15,326 bases of DNA from Anaerolineae bacterium. GTDB taxonomy: Bacteria > Chloroflexota > Anaerolineae > B4-G1. Position 1 is the first letter of the stretch, and each line of letters begins with the position of its first letter. The DNA is taken from NCBI GenBank assembly GCA_030612585.1, contig JAUWNP010000104.1:1-15326 (forward strand), given 5' to 3'. Shown piece by piece: positions 1 through 7,478 of this stretch. Below the pieces are notes generated by a model. That model ran no database searches, was not told where the DNA came from, and saw nothing but the letters and a program-made list of their open reading frames with translations. The position numbers and the translations under genes are program-made.

Positions 1-193
1 TGGCGATGAAGGGGTTGGGCGAGGTAGCCGGTTGGGGGCGGATGCCCTTGGTGAACATGATGCCGATGCTGTGTTCGGCAGCGCGGCGGATACGGTCTGC
101 ACTGCCGGTCAGAGGCCCCTCGGTCAGCGCCAGCGGGTTGCACAGCGTGTGGCCGAGGAAGTCCACGGTCAGATTTACGTCGCTCGGTTGCAT
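1..193 (-). CDS. Dihydroorotate/dihydropyrimidine dehydrogenase-like protein, N-terminal part
   Basis: The first 64 codons of a gene that continues past the left edge. The start is the ATG at 191-193, preceded five bases upstream by a strong GGAGG ribosome binding site. The visible protein has the opening of the flavin-dependent PyrD/PreA barrel: a short first strand (NLTVDFLGHTLCNPLALTEG) in which the NP pair and following G/P fit the FMN-binding first loop, then a helix and the strand IGIMFTKGI, where the lysine fits the family's K-T/G-I motif. Members oxidise or reduce dihydropyrimidines with FMN. The catalytic base and C-terminal half are outside the window, so the substrate cannot be told. 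It lies downstream of the molybdenum hydroxylase gene, separated by an 8-bp repeat array, and may be co-transcribed with it. Family membership is fairly clear; the specific enzyme is not. Confidence 0.7.
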   Translation of the reverse strand, partial: MQPSDVNLTVDFLGHTLCNPLALTEGPLTGSADRIRRAAEHSIGIMFTKGIRPQPATSPNPFIA

Positions 194-215
194 AGGTTCC
201 TCCTCTAGAAAGTTT

Positions 216-287
216 GCAAGTCTGCAAGTTGGCAAGTGGGCAAGTTTGCAGGTGTGCAGGTGTGCAAGTTTGCAAACGGGCAAGTCT
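216..287. repeat. Tandem array of nine 8-bp units (GCAAGTNN)
   Basis: Nine consecutive 8-base units start at 216, 224, 232, 240, 248, 256, 264, 272 and 280. The consensus is GCAAGT followed by two variable bases; variants are GCAGGTGT (twice) and GCAAACGG. The last unit overlaps the stop codon (CTA at 286-288 on this strand) of the hydroxylase gene, and the array ends 20-odd bases before the ribosome binding site of the next gene. It fills essentially the whole intergenic gap. It is not a CRISPR array, because the units are far too short and have no spacers. Confidence 0.9.
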
Positions 288-3162
288 ATTTCTTGCGTGC
301 TGCGGCGATCTTTTCCGGGGTGACGGGGAGGCTGTATACTCGCACGCCGACGGCGTCGTAGATCGCATTGGCGATGGCGGCGGCTGTGGGGGACATCGGT
401 AACTCACCCATGCCCTTTGCGCCGTAGGGGCCTGCGGGGTGCGGGTCCGATACGCTGATAGCCACCATCTCCGGCGTGCGCGTGATTCGCGGCAGGCCGA
501 GTTTGGCGTAGCGGTCGGTTATGGGACGGCCGGCCTCCAGGCGGAATTCCTCGCTCAGGCCATACCCCAGCCCCATCACGATGCCACCCTCAATCTGGCC
601 CTTGACACCCTGGGGATTGATCGGCTCTCCCACGTCAGAGGCGGAGATGACTTTCAACACCTCAACTTCGTTGGTCTCCTCGTCCACGGCCACGATGGCA
701 GCCTGCGCGGCGAACGAGTAGGCAAAGTGCAGTCGGGTCTCTCCTGGATCCTGCCCCGGCACGGGGCCGGGGGTGATGTGCTCTGGCACGGGGTAAGTTT
801 GAGGCGCGACGTAAAAATACTCGCGCTCAAAGGTCTTGCCCTCGGCCGCGGCTTTGGCTGCCAGTTCGTCCAGGGTGCTGAGCGGTTCACCTCCATCAAC
901 CAGGCGGAAGACCCCGTTGGTCAACTCCACTGCGCCGGCAGGTAAGTCCAGTTCCTCCGCCACGGCAGCGCACAGATCGACCCGCAGTTCCAATGCAGCG
1001 TGGTAGACTGCGTTGCCGGTCACAAAAGTCTGGCGGGAAGCAGTAGTCATCCAGCCAGAGGGGTCCTCGGCGGTATCCCCCACGTGCAGGTGGAAACGGC
1101 TGAAGGGCACCCCCAGGGTCTGCGCCGCGATCTGTACCATCACGGTGTCCGAACCCTGTCCCATGTCCATAGCCCCCTCACGCAACAGGATGCTGCCATC
1201 GGGTTGCAGGATCAGGTGCGCTCCAGCCCCATCCTCCATGCCACCCCCCAGCCCGACATTCTTATACGACGCAGCGAACCCGACCCCGACCCGCTTGCCG
1301 GGTGGCGGCGCGGGCGCCCCGGACTCGGCCAGCGCCTCGCGCACCGCCTCCAGCGTGGGCCGAGCGCCGACGCTATGCTGGAGCACGTGTCCGGTGATGG
1401 TCACGTCCCCCGCGTCAAGGATGTTCCTGAGCCGGAACTCCACCGGGTCCATCCCCAACGCCTCGGCCAGCCGGTCCATCTGCACCTCGGCGGCGAAGGT
1501 TGCCTGGGGGTTGCCGAAACCACGAAAGGCGGTGCCGTGTGGATTGTTGGTGATGACGCCGTACGCGTCCACTTTGACGTTGGGGATCTCGTAGGGCCCG
1601 CAGGAAAAGGACGCAGAGCGGAAGAGCACCGCGTCGGTGGCGGAGGCATACGCGCCGCCGTCGCCATAAATCTCCACTTCGGCGGCGACCAGCCTCCCGT
1701 CGCGAGTAGCGCCGGTGCGGTAGCGCAGATGTTCCGCGTGCCGCTTGCCCGAAGCCAGGAGAGATTCTCGCCGCGTCCAGACAAATTTTACCGGGCGGCC
1801 GGTCTTCACCGCGCCCAGCGCAGCGATGATCTGAACGCTGATGTCCTCTTTCCCCCCGAACCCTCCGCCCATCGGCATGTGGATCACGCGGACTTTCTCA
1901 AGCGGCAGGTCGAGTGCGGCGGCGATGTCCTCTTGATCGTGGATCACGCTCTGGCTGCCCACGTGCACTGTTACCCCCCCCACCCCCCCCGAAGCGGAGG
2001 GGAGTTCCACCTCAGGTACAGCCAGGCAGGCCTCGGGTTCCAGGTAGGCGTGTTCGATGGACGGGGTGAAATACTCACCCTCAACAATCACATCCGCCTC
2101 GGCGAACCCCTGCTTTACGTCGCCCTTACGAATAGGGATGTGACAAAGCAGATTGCCACTCTCATTATCCTCGTGAATGACAGTCGCGCCCTCGGCGAGC
2201 GCCTGCTGGGGATTTTCGATCACCGGCAGAGGCTCGTATTCAACCCGGATGAGGGACAGCGCCGCCTCAGCCTCAGCCTCGCTCTCCGCGTACACAGCGG
2301 CCACGACCTCGCCCAGGTAACGCACGCGGTCCTCGGCAAAGACCGGCTGATCCTTGCGGATGATGCCAAAACGGTTCCTGCCGGGTACGTCTCTGGCCGT
2401 GAGCACCGCCGCCACGCCAGGCGCACGTTCGGCAGCCGAGGTGTCCACGCTCAACAGGCGGGCGTGGGGATACGCGGCACGGAGCACTTTGGCGTGGAGC
2501 ATGCCCTCTACGTGGAGGTCGGCGGAGTACTTGAGCCGTCCGGTAACCTTGTCCACGCCGTCCACCCGCGCCACGCCCCGCCCGACGACCTGGTCTTCAG
2601 CCGGGCAGAGTTCGCCGGCCGGCACTTGCTTCACGCCGTCGCGGAGCAAACGGGCCGCCTCCTGAATGGCGACGATGATGGGCCTGTAGCCCGTGCAACG
2701 GCACAGGTTATGCTTGAGGGCTTTCTTGATCTCCTCTACTGAGGGGGCGGGATTTTTGTCCAGCAGCGCCTTGCCAGCCATCACCATCCCCGGCGTGCAG
2801 AATCCACACTGGATGGCTCCTTCGCGTACCATTGTGTACTGGAGCGGATGTAGGGATTTTGGATCTGAAGATTTTAGATTTGGAGATTTGTCGGGTTGCT
2901 CCATAGAGTCGCTTCGGGCAAGTCCCTCGATAGTCTCCACGCTACACCCGTCCATCCGTTTCATCTTCAACAAGCAAGACCGCCTGGCTTCGCCATCCAC
3001 GATGACCGTGCAAGCGCCGCACGTCCCCTCCGAACAGCCGTCTTTAGCGCCGGTCAGCCCCAGTTCCTCGCGCAGAAAGGCAAGGAGCGACATTTCAGGG
3101 TCAACCTGGGCCTCGACTGCCTGTCCGTTTACGTTCAAGTGAATTATCCTCATCTCTGACAC
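286..3162 (-). CDS. Xanthine dehydrogenase-like molybdenum hydroxylase, fused [2Fe-2S] and molybdopterin subunits
   Basis: A 958-residue hydroxylase of the xanthine oxidase family. The GTG start at 3160-3162 is chosen because AAGGAGG lies seven bases upstream; an ATG three codons later is possible. Residues 1-80 form a plant-type [2Fe-2S] domain (C43, C48, C51, C63). Residues 105-175 form the second [2Fe-2S] domain (C119, C122, C154, C156). From about 190 onward is the molybdopterin-cytosine-dinucleotide domain, with GGGFGGKE (432-439), AFRGFG (545-550), DMGQG (666-670) and the catalytic GMGE with E920. E439, R515 and E920 align with bovine xanthine oxidase E802, R880 and E1261, which favours a purine substrate over an aldehyde; this is my alignment by eye. 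No FAD domain is present, so electrons must leave through a separate partner. The length and fusion match E. coli XdhD (956 residues), which however has degenerate Fe-S cysteines. Two in-frame repeat insertions lie at residues ~93-103 and 387-397. The reading frame is open upstream into the AI-2E-family gene. Confidence 0.88.
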   Translation of the reverse strand: MSEMRIIHLNVNGQAVEAQVDPEMSLLAFLREELGLTGAKDGCSEGTCGACTVIVDGEARRSCLLKMKRMDGCSVETIEGLARSDSMEQPDKSPNLKSSDPKSLHPLQYTMVREGAIQCGFCTPGMVMAGKALLDKNPAPSVEEIKKALKHNLCRCTGYRPIIVAIQEAARLLRDGVKQVPAGELCPAEDQVVGRGVARVDGVDKVTGRLKYSADLHVEGMLHAKVLRAAYPHARLLSVDTSAAERAPGVAAVLTARDVPGRNRFGIIRKDQPVFAEDRVRYLGEVVAAVYAESEAEAEAALSLIRVEYEPLPVIENPQQALAEGATVIHEDNESGNLLCHIPIRKGDVKQGFAEADVIVEGEYFTPSIEHAYLEPEACLAVPEVELPSASGGVGGVTVHVGSQSVIHDQEDIAAALDLPLEKVRVIHMPMGGGFGGKEDISVQIIAALGAVKTGRPVKFVWTRRESLLASGKRHAEHLRYRTGATRDGRLVAAEVEIYGDGGAYASATDAVLFRSASFSCGPYEIPNVKVDAYGVITNNPHGTAFRGFGNPQATFAAEVQMDRLAEALGMDPVEFRLRNILDAGDVTITGHVLQHSVGARPTLEAVREALAESGAPAPPPGKRVGVGFAASYKNVGLGGGMEDGAGAHLILQPDGSILLREGAMDMGQGSDTVMVQIAAQTLGVPFSRFHLHVGDTAEDPSGWMTTASRQTFVTGNAVYHAALELRVDLCAAVAEELDLPAGAVELTNGVFRLVDGGEPLSTLDELAAKAAAEGKTFEREYFYVAPQTYPVPEHITPGPVPGQDPGETRLHFAYSFAAQAAIVAVDEETNEVEVLKVISASDVGEPINPQGVKGQIEGGIVMGLGYGLSEEFRLEAGRPITDRYAKLGLPRITRTPEMVAISVSDPHPAGPYGAKGMGELPMSPTAAAIANAIYDAVGVRVYSLPVTPEKIAAARKK
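1973..2005. repeat. 33-bp GC-rich element, copy A, inside the hydroxylase gene
   Basis: On the plus strand this reads A, eight C, A, eight C, then GAAGCGGAGGGGAGT. An identical 33-bp copy lies at 8930-8962 inside the AOR gene. Here it encodes hydroxylase residues 387-397 (LPSASGGVGGV) in a loop between two strands of the molybdopterin domain where relatives have only a short turn. The length is a multiple of three and both copies use the same reading frame. Confidence 0.9.
2855..2890. repeat. 15-bp-period AT-rich repeat inside the hydroxylase gene
   Basis: Units GATTTTGGATCTGAA (2855-2869) and GATTTTAGATTTGGA (2870-2884), then a partial GATTTG. The tract is much richer in A+T than the surrounding gene. 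On the coding strand it gives a five-residue repeat, SPNLK then SSDPK, in the linker between the two [2Fe-2S] domains, just before the LHPLQ motif. Most relatives have only a few residues between the EGLA and LHPLQ motifs, so about 20 residues here look inserted. Confidence 0.8.
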
Positions 3163-4257
3163 CGGTTTTCCTCCTTTTGGATGCAGATTAGCGTAATTAG
3201 GCTTTGGTTCTCCCTGGTCAGTAGCATCATCTTTTCGCTTCTCCTCGCCGATCGCATCCAGGTGCTCCGGCGGCCACGGGCAAAGTCCCAGCAACTTGTG
3301 ATGGACGTATCTACCAACCACTTTCGCAGTAGCCAAACAAGGCACCACGACAATCGCTCCCAACACGCCACTCAGTCCCAGCGCTCCGAGCAGACCGATG
3401 AATACCAATCCTGGATGCAGGCGGAGTTGCTTGCCCATCAGTTGAGGGCGCAACCACAGGTTGTCCACTTGCTGGACGGCGGCGTAGATCAAGATCAACA
3501 ACAGGATTAACCCAAAAGGCGACAGCCCCAACAAATCCGTCCGGAACAGCCAGATCACCAGAAAGGTACCAGCCGCCATGAGGACTGCCAGGACGACAAA
3601 AATCAAGATCTGCACCCTCAGGAACACACCCCACACTCTGTCAATCTCGTCGAGCAATCGCCGCGCCTCAGCCTGGTATTCACCCGGCGCCAACCCTACC
3701 AGCCACGGTTTGATCCTGTGGCCATCTTTGAGGAAATAGTATAGACTGACGAGGATCGCAAGCCCCCACAGCAGGTTGGTGGTCACCTCGGACACGACGT
3801 CGAGCGAGCCGCTCGACAGGGTAGCAAGCGCGTTGCCGGCAAACTGTTCCAGATTGTCCAACAGGGCTCGCGGGTGAAGTTGATAGCCGAGGACATCTAT
3901 GGGTTGAAACAGCCACTGCCTCAGCGCATCTACCGCTGCCGCAAAGTCCTCCTCGAGGTGGTGGAACTGATCCACGGCGACCGCACCCAGCGTGGCCGGA
4001 ATGCTGGCCAATATCAGGAGGAAAAGCAGATAGACGATTACGGCGGCCAGGGAACGGTTCAGCCGGGTTCGGCGCGCGAGCAACCGAACCACGGGGTCCA
4101 GCAGATAGGCCAACAAGGCAGAGATTACCAGGGCGTTGAGCAACGGACTCGCCATAACCGCAAGCCAGACCGCTCCCAGCAGGATGACAGCGATCACCAG
4201 GACACGTGTGGTGGGCGACCAGGTCGTATTCATCGGGTAGACCTTCTCGTCAGCCAT
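3163..4257 (-). CDS. AI-2E/PerM-family membrane transporter, reading without a stop into the next gene
   Basis: An integral membrane protein of the AI-2E exporter (PerM/YdgG/TqsA) family. The first 365 codons of the frame carry hydrophobic segments near residues 17-36, 38-55, 69-95, 160-176, 213-238, 245-262 and 283-314, a large central soluble region (~97-155), and family motifs YYFLKDG (173-179) and [12 protein letters not shown] (271-282), followed by the glycine-rich last membrane pair. A hydrophilic tail follows from ~327. The ATG at 4257 overlaps the end of the ATPase gene by eight bases; the ATG at 4233 (codon 9) has an AGAAGG upstream and is an alternative. The tail has no stop codon: the frame runs on into the hydroxylase, whose own ribosome binding site lies within codons ~361-364. 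Two TAA triplets lie out of frame at ~3186-3200, so a small indel could have removed the natural stop. The transported substrate is unknown; members include quorum-signal exporters and Na+/H+ antiporters. Confidence 0.8.
3170..3176 (-). promoter_or_regulatory. Ribosome binding site that sets the hydroxylase start
   Basis: AAGGAGG on the minus strand, seven bases before the GTG at 3160-3162. It lies inside the open frame of the upstream membrane-protein gene. It is the main reason to treat the long frame as two genes rather than one fusion protein. Confidence 0.75.
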
Positions 4258-6967
4258 TACGTCGCAGCAGCCACTTCTGCAATTCCACGCCCCAGAAGAC
4301 CACCGTGCTCAGCGCCAGGCTGATGACCAGGTCAACAGGGGGCAGGGCGACAGTCTTGAACAGATTCTGCAAGAAGGGAACGTACACCACGCTCATTTGT
4401 AAAACAAACGTCAGTAACACTGTACCCAGCAAGGCTCTGTTCGAGAGCAACCCAATCTTGAACAGCGAGTCCCGGTCCGAACGGGTGGCCAGAGCATTTC
4501 CCATCTGGGACAGAGTCAGCGTGGTGAAAACCATGGTCTGCCAACTCGGCCGGCCGGTACTCCAGGCCCAGAACCCCATGCCCAGGGAGACCAATCCCAT
4601 GAGCAGGCCCACCCACAGGATGTCCCGCCCCATCCCCCGTCCGAAGATACTCTCCTGGGGGTGATGAGGCGGGCGGCGCATGGTGTCCCGTTCGGCCGGT
4701 TCCAACGTCAGCGCCAGCCCAGGCAGTCCGTCGGTCACCAGGTTGACCCACAGGATCTGCAACGGCAACAATGGTAACGGCATGCCCAAAAAGGGAGCGA
4801 GCAGCATAACCCAGATCTCGCCCGAGTTGGAGGTCATAGTGTACTTGATGAACTTGCGGATGTTGTCGTAGATGACCCGCCCCTCTGCCACGGCGCTCAC
4901 AATGGTGGCGAAATTATCATCCAGGAGCACCATGTCGGCCGCCTCCTTGGAGACATCGGTGCCGGTGATGCCCATGGCCACCCCGATGTCCGCCTTCTTA
5001 AGGGCCGGGGCGTCGTTGACGCCGTCGCCGGTCATGGCAACGATGTGCCCCCGGTCTTGTAATGCCTGGACGATCTTGAGTTTGTGCTCCGGGGAGACCC
5101 GGGCGTAGACCGGCACCTCTTCGACGATATTCTCCAATTCCTCCACCGACATACGGGCCAGGTCCTGCCCCGTCAACGCCCGATCAGCGACAGCGATGCC
5201 CAGTTCCCGGGCGATGTGCTGGGCCGTCAGGGGGTGATCGCCGGTGATCATCACCGGGCGAATGCCAGCGGCCTTACAGATCTGCACGGCGTCCTTCACC
5301 TCAGGGCGCGGCGGGTCCATCATGCCGACCAGGCCAACGAAGGTCATCTCTCGTTCCAACTCGGCTTCATCGGCGGTCACAGGTTGAGCGGATAACGGGC
5401 GGAACGCTACACCCAGCACGCGCTGACCATCCTGAGCCAGCCGGTCATTGGCAGCCAGGATGCGCTGGCGCAAGTCGTCCGTCAACGGCACCGCCTGGTC
5501 GCCGGCCCAGGCCTGACCGGTGATCTCCAGCATCCCATCTACTGCGCCTTTACAGAAGGCCACGAATGGCGCATCCCGCCAGGGGGCGTCGGTCTGGTCT
5601 GGAGAGACGTTGACCTGGTGGATGGTGGTCATCCGTTTGCGCTCGGAGGTGAAGGGAACTTCCGCGACGCGCGGCCAACGTTCGTCAAGTTGTGACTTCA
5701 GGAGACCGAGTTGGGCGGCTGCCACTACCAGCGATCCTTCGGTCGGGTCCCCGATAGCCTGGTACTCGTCGCTGCTCTCGTCGGTCGCCACCAGCGAGGC
5801 ATCGTTACATAGGGCCGCGGCCTTGACCAGCAACCCCAGGCTGCGGACCTGTGGCCTCTCCCCTGCTGTCAGCTCGGCGTTCAGCACGGGGACTCCCTTG
5901 CGCAACAAGGTCTCCACGCGCTGCGTTTCGCCCATCACGTCCAGCACGGTCACGGTCATCCGATTTTCGGTCAGGGTGCCGGTTTTGTCAGAGCAGATGA
6001 CAGTAACCGAGCCCAGGGTCTCCACTGCCGGCAGCTTGCGGATGAGGGCCTGCCGTTTAAGCATCCGCTGGGCGCCCAACGCCAGGGCGATGGTGACCAC
6101 GGCTGGGAGGCCCTCTGGCACAGCCGCTACCGCCATGCTGATGGCCGTGAGGAACATCAAACGCGCGTCCTCGCCACGGAGCAGTCCCAGAGCAACAACC
6201 ACCGCCACGATCGCCAGGGCGGCTACCGCCAGTCCCCGCCCCAACTGCTCCAGCCGTCGCTGGAGGGGCGTCGGCTCGCGCTCCACCGTCTGGATCATCT
6301 CGGCGATGTGCCCCAACTCCGTGTTCATCCCGGTCTCGGTGACCACGGCCAGTCCTCGCCCGTAGGTCACCACGGTGCCCATGTAGACCACGTTCTTTCG
6401 GTCACCCAGGGGCAAGTCCTGCCCAGCGAGCACGTCAGGGTGCTTTTCTACCGGTTCCGATTCGCCAGTCAGGGCCGCTTCCTGGGTGCGCAGGTTTATG
6501 CACTCCACCAGGCGGCCGTCGGCCGGTACCAGCACCCCGGCTTCCAACAGCACGACGTCTCCCAGCACCAGTTCCCGGGCCGAGATCTCACGCACCTGTC
6601 CATCACGCCGGACCTTTACCGTGGGCACGGCCAGTTTTTTCAGGGCCGCCATGGCCTTCTCGGCCCGGTACTCCTGGGTGAATCCCAGGATGGCGTTCAA
6701 CACCACGATGGCCATGATGGCGATTGCGTCTTTGTAGTCACCCAGGAAGGCCGAGAGGACGGCGGAAACTATCAGGATGACAACCATCACCGCCGTCAGT
6801 TGTTCCCACAAGATGCGCCAGGGACTCTTGAGACCGCGCTCGATCAATTCGTTAGGCCCATGCTCGGCCAGGCGGCGTTGGGCTTCGGCCTGGGTAAGTC
6901 CATGTCCAAGGCGGGTCTCCAGAGTAGACAGTACCTCTGCTCCTTCCAAACGATACCAATCGGTCAT
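4250..6967 (-). CDS. P-type (P2A, Ca2+-type) cation-transporting ATPase
   Basis: A 905-residue ATP-driven cation pump, full length for bacterial SERCA-like enzymes. The ATG at 6965-6967 is chosen over an upstream start because GAGG lies five bases before it and the protein then opens with a normal N-terminal cation-ATPase domain (~5-70). Visible motifs are TGES (167-170, actuator), PEGLP (284-288, membrane helix 4), the phosphorylated aspartate in DKTGT (D327), KGA (473-475, nucleotide binding), TGDHP (575-579) and TGDGVNDAP (646-654, hinge). Membrane helix 5 has SNSGE (713-717) and helix 6 has NLVTD (742-746), matching SERCA Ca2+ ligands N768/E771 and N796/T799/D800. Export of Ca2+, or possibly Mn2+, is therefore the likely role. 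Ten membrane segments fit the hydropathy. It lies between the ferredoxin and the AI-2E-family gene, whose ATG overlaps its stop by eight bases. Confidence 0.93.
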   Translation of the reverse strand: MTDWYRLEGAEVLSTLETRLGHGLTQAEAQRRLAEHGPNELIERGLKSPWRILWEQLTAVMVVILIVSAVLSAFLGDYKDAIAIMAIVVLNAILGFTQEYRAEKAMAALKKLAVPTVKVRRDGQVREISARELVLGDVVLLEAGVLVPADGRLVECINLRTQEAALTGESEPVEKHPDVLAGQDLPLGDRKNVVYMGTVVTYGRGLAVVTETGMNTELGHIAEMIQTVEREPTPLQRRLEQLGRGLAVAALAIVAVVVALGLLRGEDARLMFLTAISMAVAAVPEGLPAVVTIALALGAQRMLKRQALIRKLPAVETLGSVTVICSDKTGTLTENRMTVTVLDVMGETQRVETLLRKGVPVLNAELTAGERPQVRSLGLLVKAAALCNDASLVATDESSDEYQAIGDPTEGSLVVAAAQLGLLKSQLDERWPRVAEVPFTSERKRMTTIHQVNVSPDQTDAPWRDAPFVAFCKGAVDGMLEITGQAWAGDQAVPLTDDLRQRILAANDRLAQDGQRVLGVAFRPLSAQPVTADEAELEREMTFVGLVGMMDPPRPEVKDAVQICKAAGIRPVMITGDHPLTAQHIARELGIAVADRALTGQDLARMSVEELENIVEEVPVYARVSPEHKLKIVQALQDRGHIVAMTGDGVNDAPALKKADIGVAMGITGTDVSKEAADMVLLDDNFATIVSAVAEGRVIYDNIRKFIKYTMTSNSGEIWVMLLAPFLGMPLPLLPLQILWVNLVTDGLPGLALTLEPAERDTMRRPPHHPQESIFGRGMGRDILWVGLLMGLVSLGMGFWAWSTGRPSWQTMVFTTLTLSQMGNALATRSDRDSLFKIGLLSNRALLGTVLLTFVLQMSVVYVPFLQNLFKTVALPPVDLVISLALSTVVFWGVELQKWLLRRNG

Positions 6968-6998
6968 TTTTTCCTCATCAGTATGATTACTCCCCGCT

Positions 6999-7024
6999 CC
7001 CGCCGGATTTGACAATCCGGCGGG
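6999..7024. repeat. Perfect 11-bp-stem palindrome between ferredoxin and ATPase genes
   Basis: CCCGCCGGATT at 6999-7009 pairs perfectly with AATCCGGCGGG at 7014-7024 around a 4-base loop. It lies in the 83-base gap between the ferredoxin stop and the ATPase start, about 30 bases before the ATPase ATG. No U-run follows it on the transcribed minus strand, so it is not a typical intrinsic terminator. It could be a dispersed palindromic element, an mRNA-stabilising hairpin or an attenuator. Confidence 0.75.
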
Positions 7025-7050
7025 CCGACGAGCAAAATCCGCGCCCTCAT

Positions 7051-7431
7051 TCACCTGGTGATTTTGATGGCCTCTTCCGGACAGCGGTACACACACTCAC
7101 CACACAGATCGCAGATGAGCGGCTGTTGGCGTTCCTCGTCCCAAAACAAGAGATCGCACACCTCCACACACACGCCGCAACCAGTGCACAGTTCTGGCTC
7201 GAAAACAGTCTTGTCTCCCTGGCGCGTCAAAGCCTCGGTGGGACAGGCATCCACGCAACGTACCTCGTCGCAATGCGTGCAGACCCTGACCTCGAAGACC
7301 AACACATCACGGCGGAGAACTCGGATGCGCGCCCACGCCGGGCCAAAAACACCATCGTGGGCAAAAACGCACACCTGCTCGCAAGTGCGGCACCCGGTAC
7401 AGCGTTCCAGGTCAACCTCGATGTGCGTCAT
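7051..7431 (-). CDS. Polyferredoxin with four [4Fe-4S] motifs, AOR electron-transfer partner
   Basis: A soluble 126-residue iron-sulfur protein. Sixteen cysteines form four complete cluster motifs: C11/C14/C17/C21, C51/C54/C59/C63, C82/C85/C88/C92 and C107/C110/C113/C117, each in the usual 4Fe-4S context, two of them followed by proline. It has no signal peptide or membrane segment. It lies 30 bases downstream of the aldehyde ferredoxin oxidoreductase gene on the same strand. That position and the size match the small four-cluster subunit that accompanies AOR-family enzymes such as the Aromatoleum AOR and Pyrococcus WOR5. The inferred role is passing electrons from the tungstopterin subunit to a ferredoxin or another acceptor. 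The ATG is preceded by GGGAG. It could also serve the FAD-less molybdenum hydroxylase encoded further downstream, but nothing in the sequence shows that. Confidence 0.88.
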   Translation of the reverse strand: MTHIEVDLERCTGCRTCEQVCVFAHDGVFGPAWARIRVLRRDVLVFEVRVCTHCDEVRCVDACPTEALTRQGDKTVFEPELCTGCGVCVEVCDLLFWDEERQQPLICDLCGECVYRCPEEAIKITR

Positions 7432-7443
7432 ACTCTCCCTTTG

Positions 7444-7478
7444 AGAAACCAGGTTCTTTTCCTAAAAACCTGGTTTCT
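7444..7478. repeat. Palindrome AGAAACCAGGTT/AACCTGGTTTCT, copy 1, at the 3' end of the AOR gene
   Basis: A 12-bp perfect stem (7444-7455 with 7467-7478) and an 11-base loop. On the coding strand its first arm encodes the last AOR residues KKPGF, and the stop codon TAG (7462-7464) falls in the loop. A second copy of the same palindrome lies at 11331-11364. It could act as an mRNA hairpin between AOR and the ferredoxin gene. Confidence 0.85.

Noticed and set aside
216..287. CRISPR array
   Set aside because: The 8-base units are contiguous with no spacers and no cas genes are present.
1000..2742. A 580-codon open frame on the plus strand
   Set aside because: It is wholly antisense to the hydroxylase gene, whose protein has clear cofactor motifs. 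High GC content makes long antisense frames common, and the translation shows no recognisable domain.
5520..6365. A 281-codon plus-strand frame within the ATPase gene
   Set aside because: It mirrors the ATPase coding sequence and is rich in S, T and R, as expected of a GC-rich antisense frame.
6999..7024. Rho-independent terminator after the ferredoxin gene
   Set aside because: The hairpin is strong, but no T-run follows on the minus strand and the next gene continues in the same direction.
6968..7096. N-terminal extension of the ATPase frame upstream of 6967
   Set aside because: The extra 43 residues overlap the ferredoxin gene and the palindrome and match no ATPase domain. The ATG at 6967 has a good ribosome binding site.
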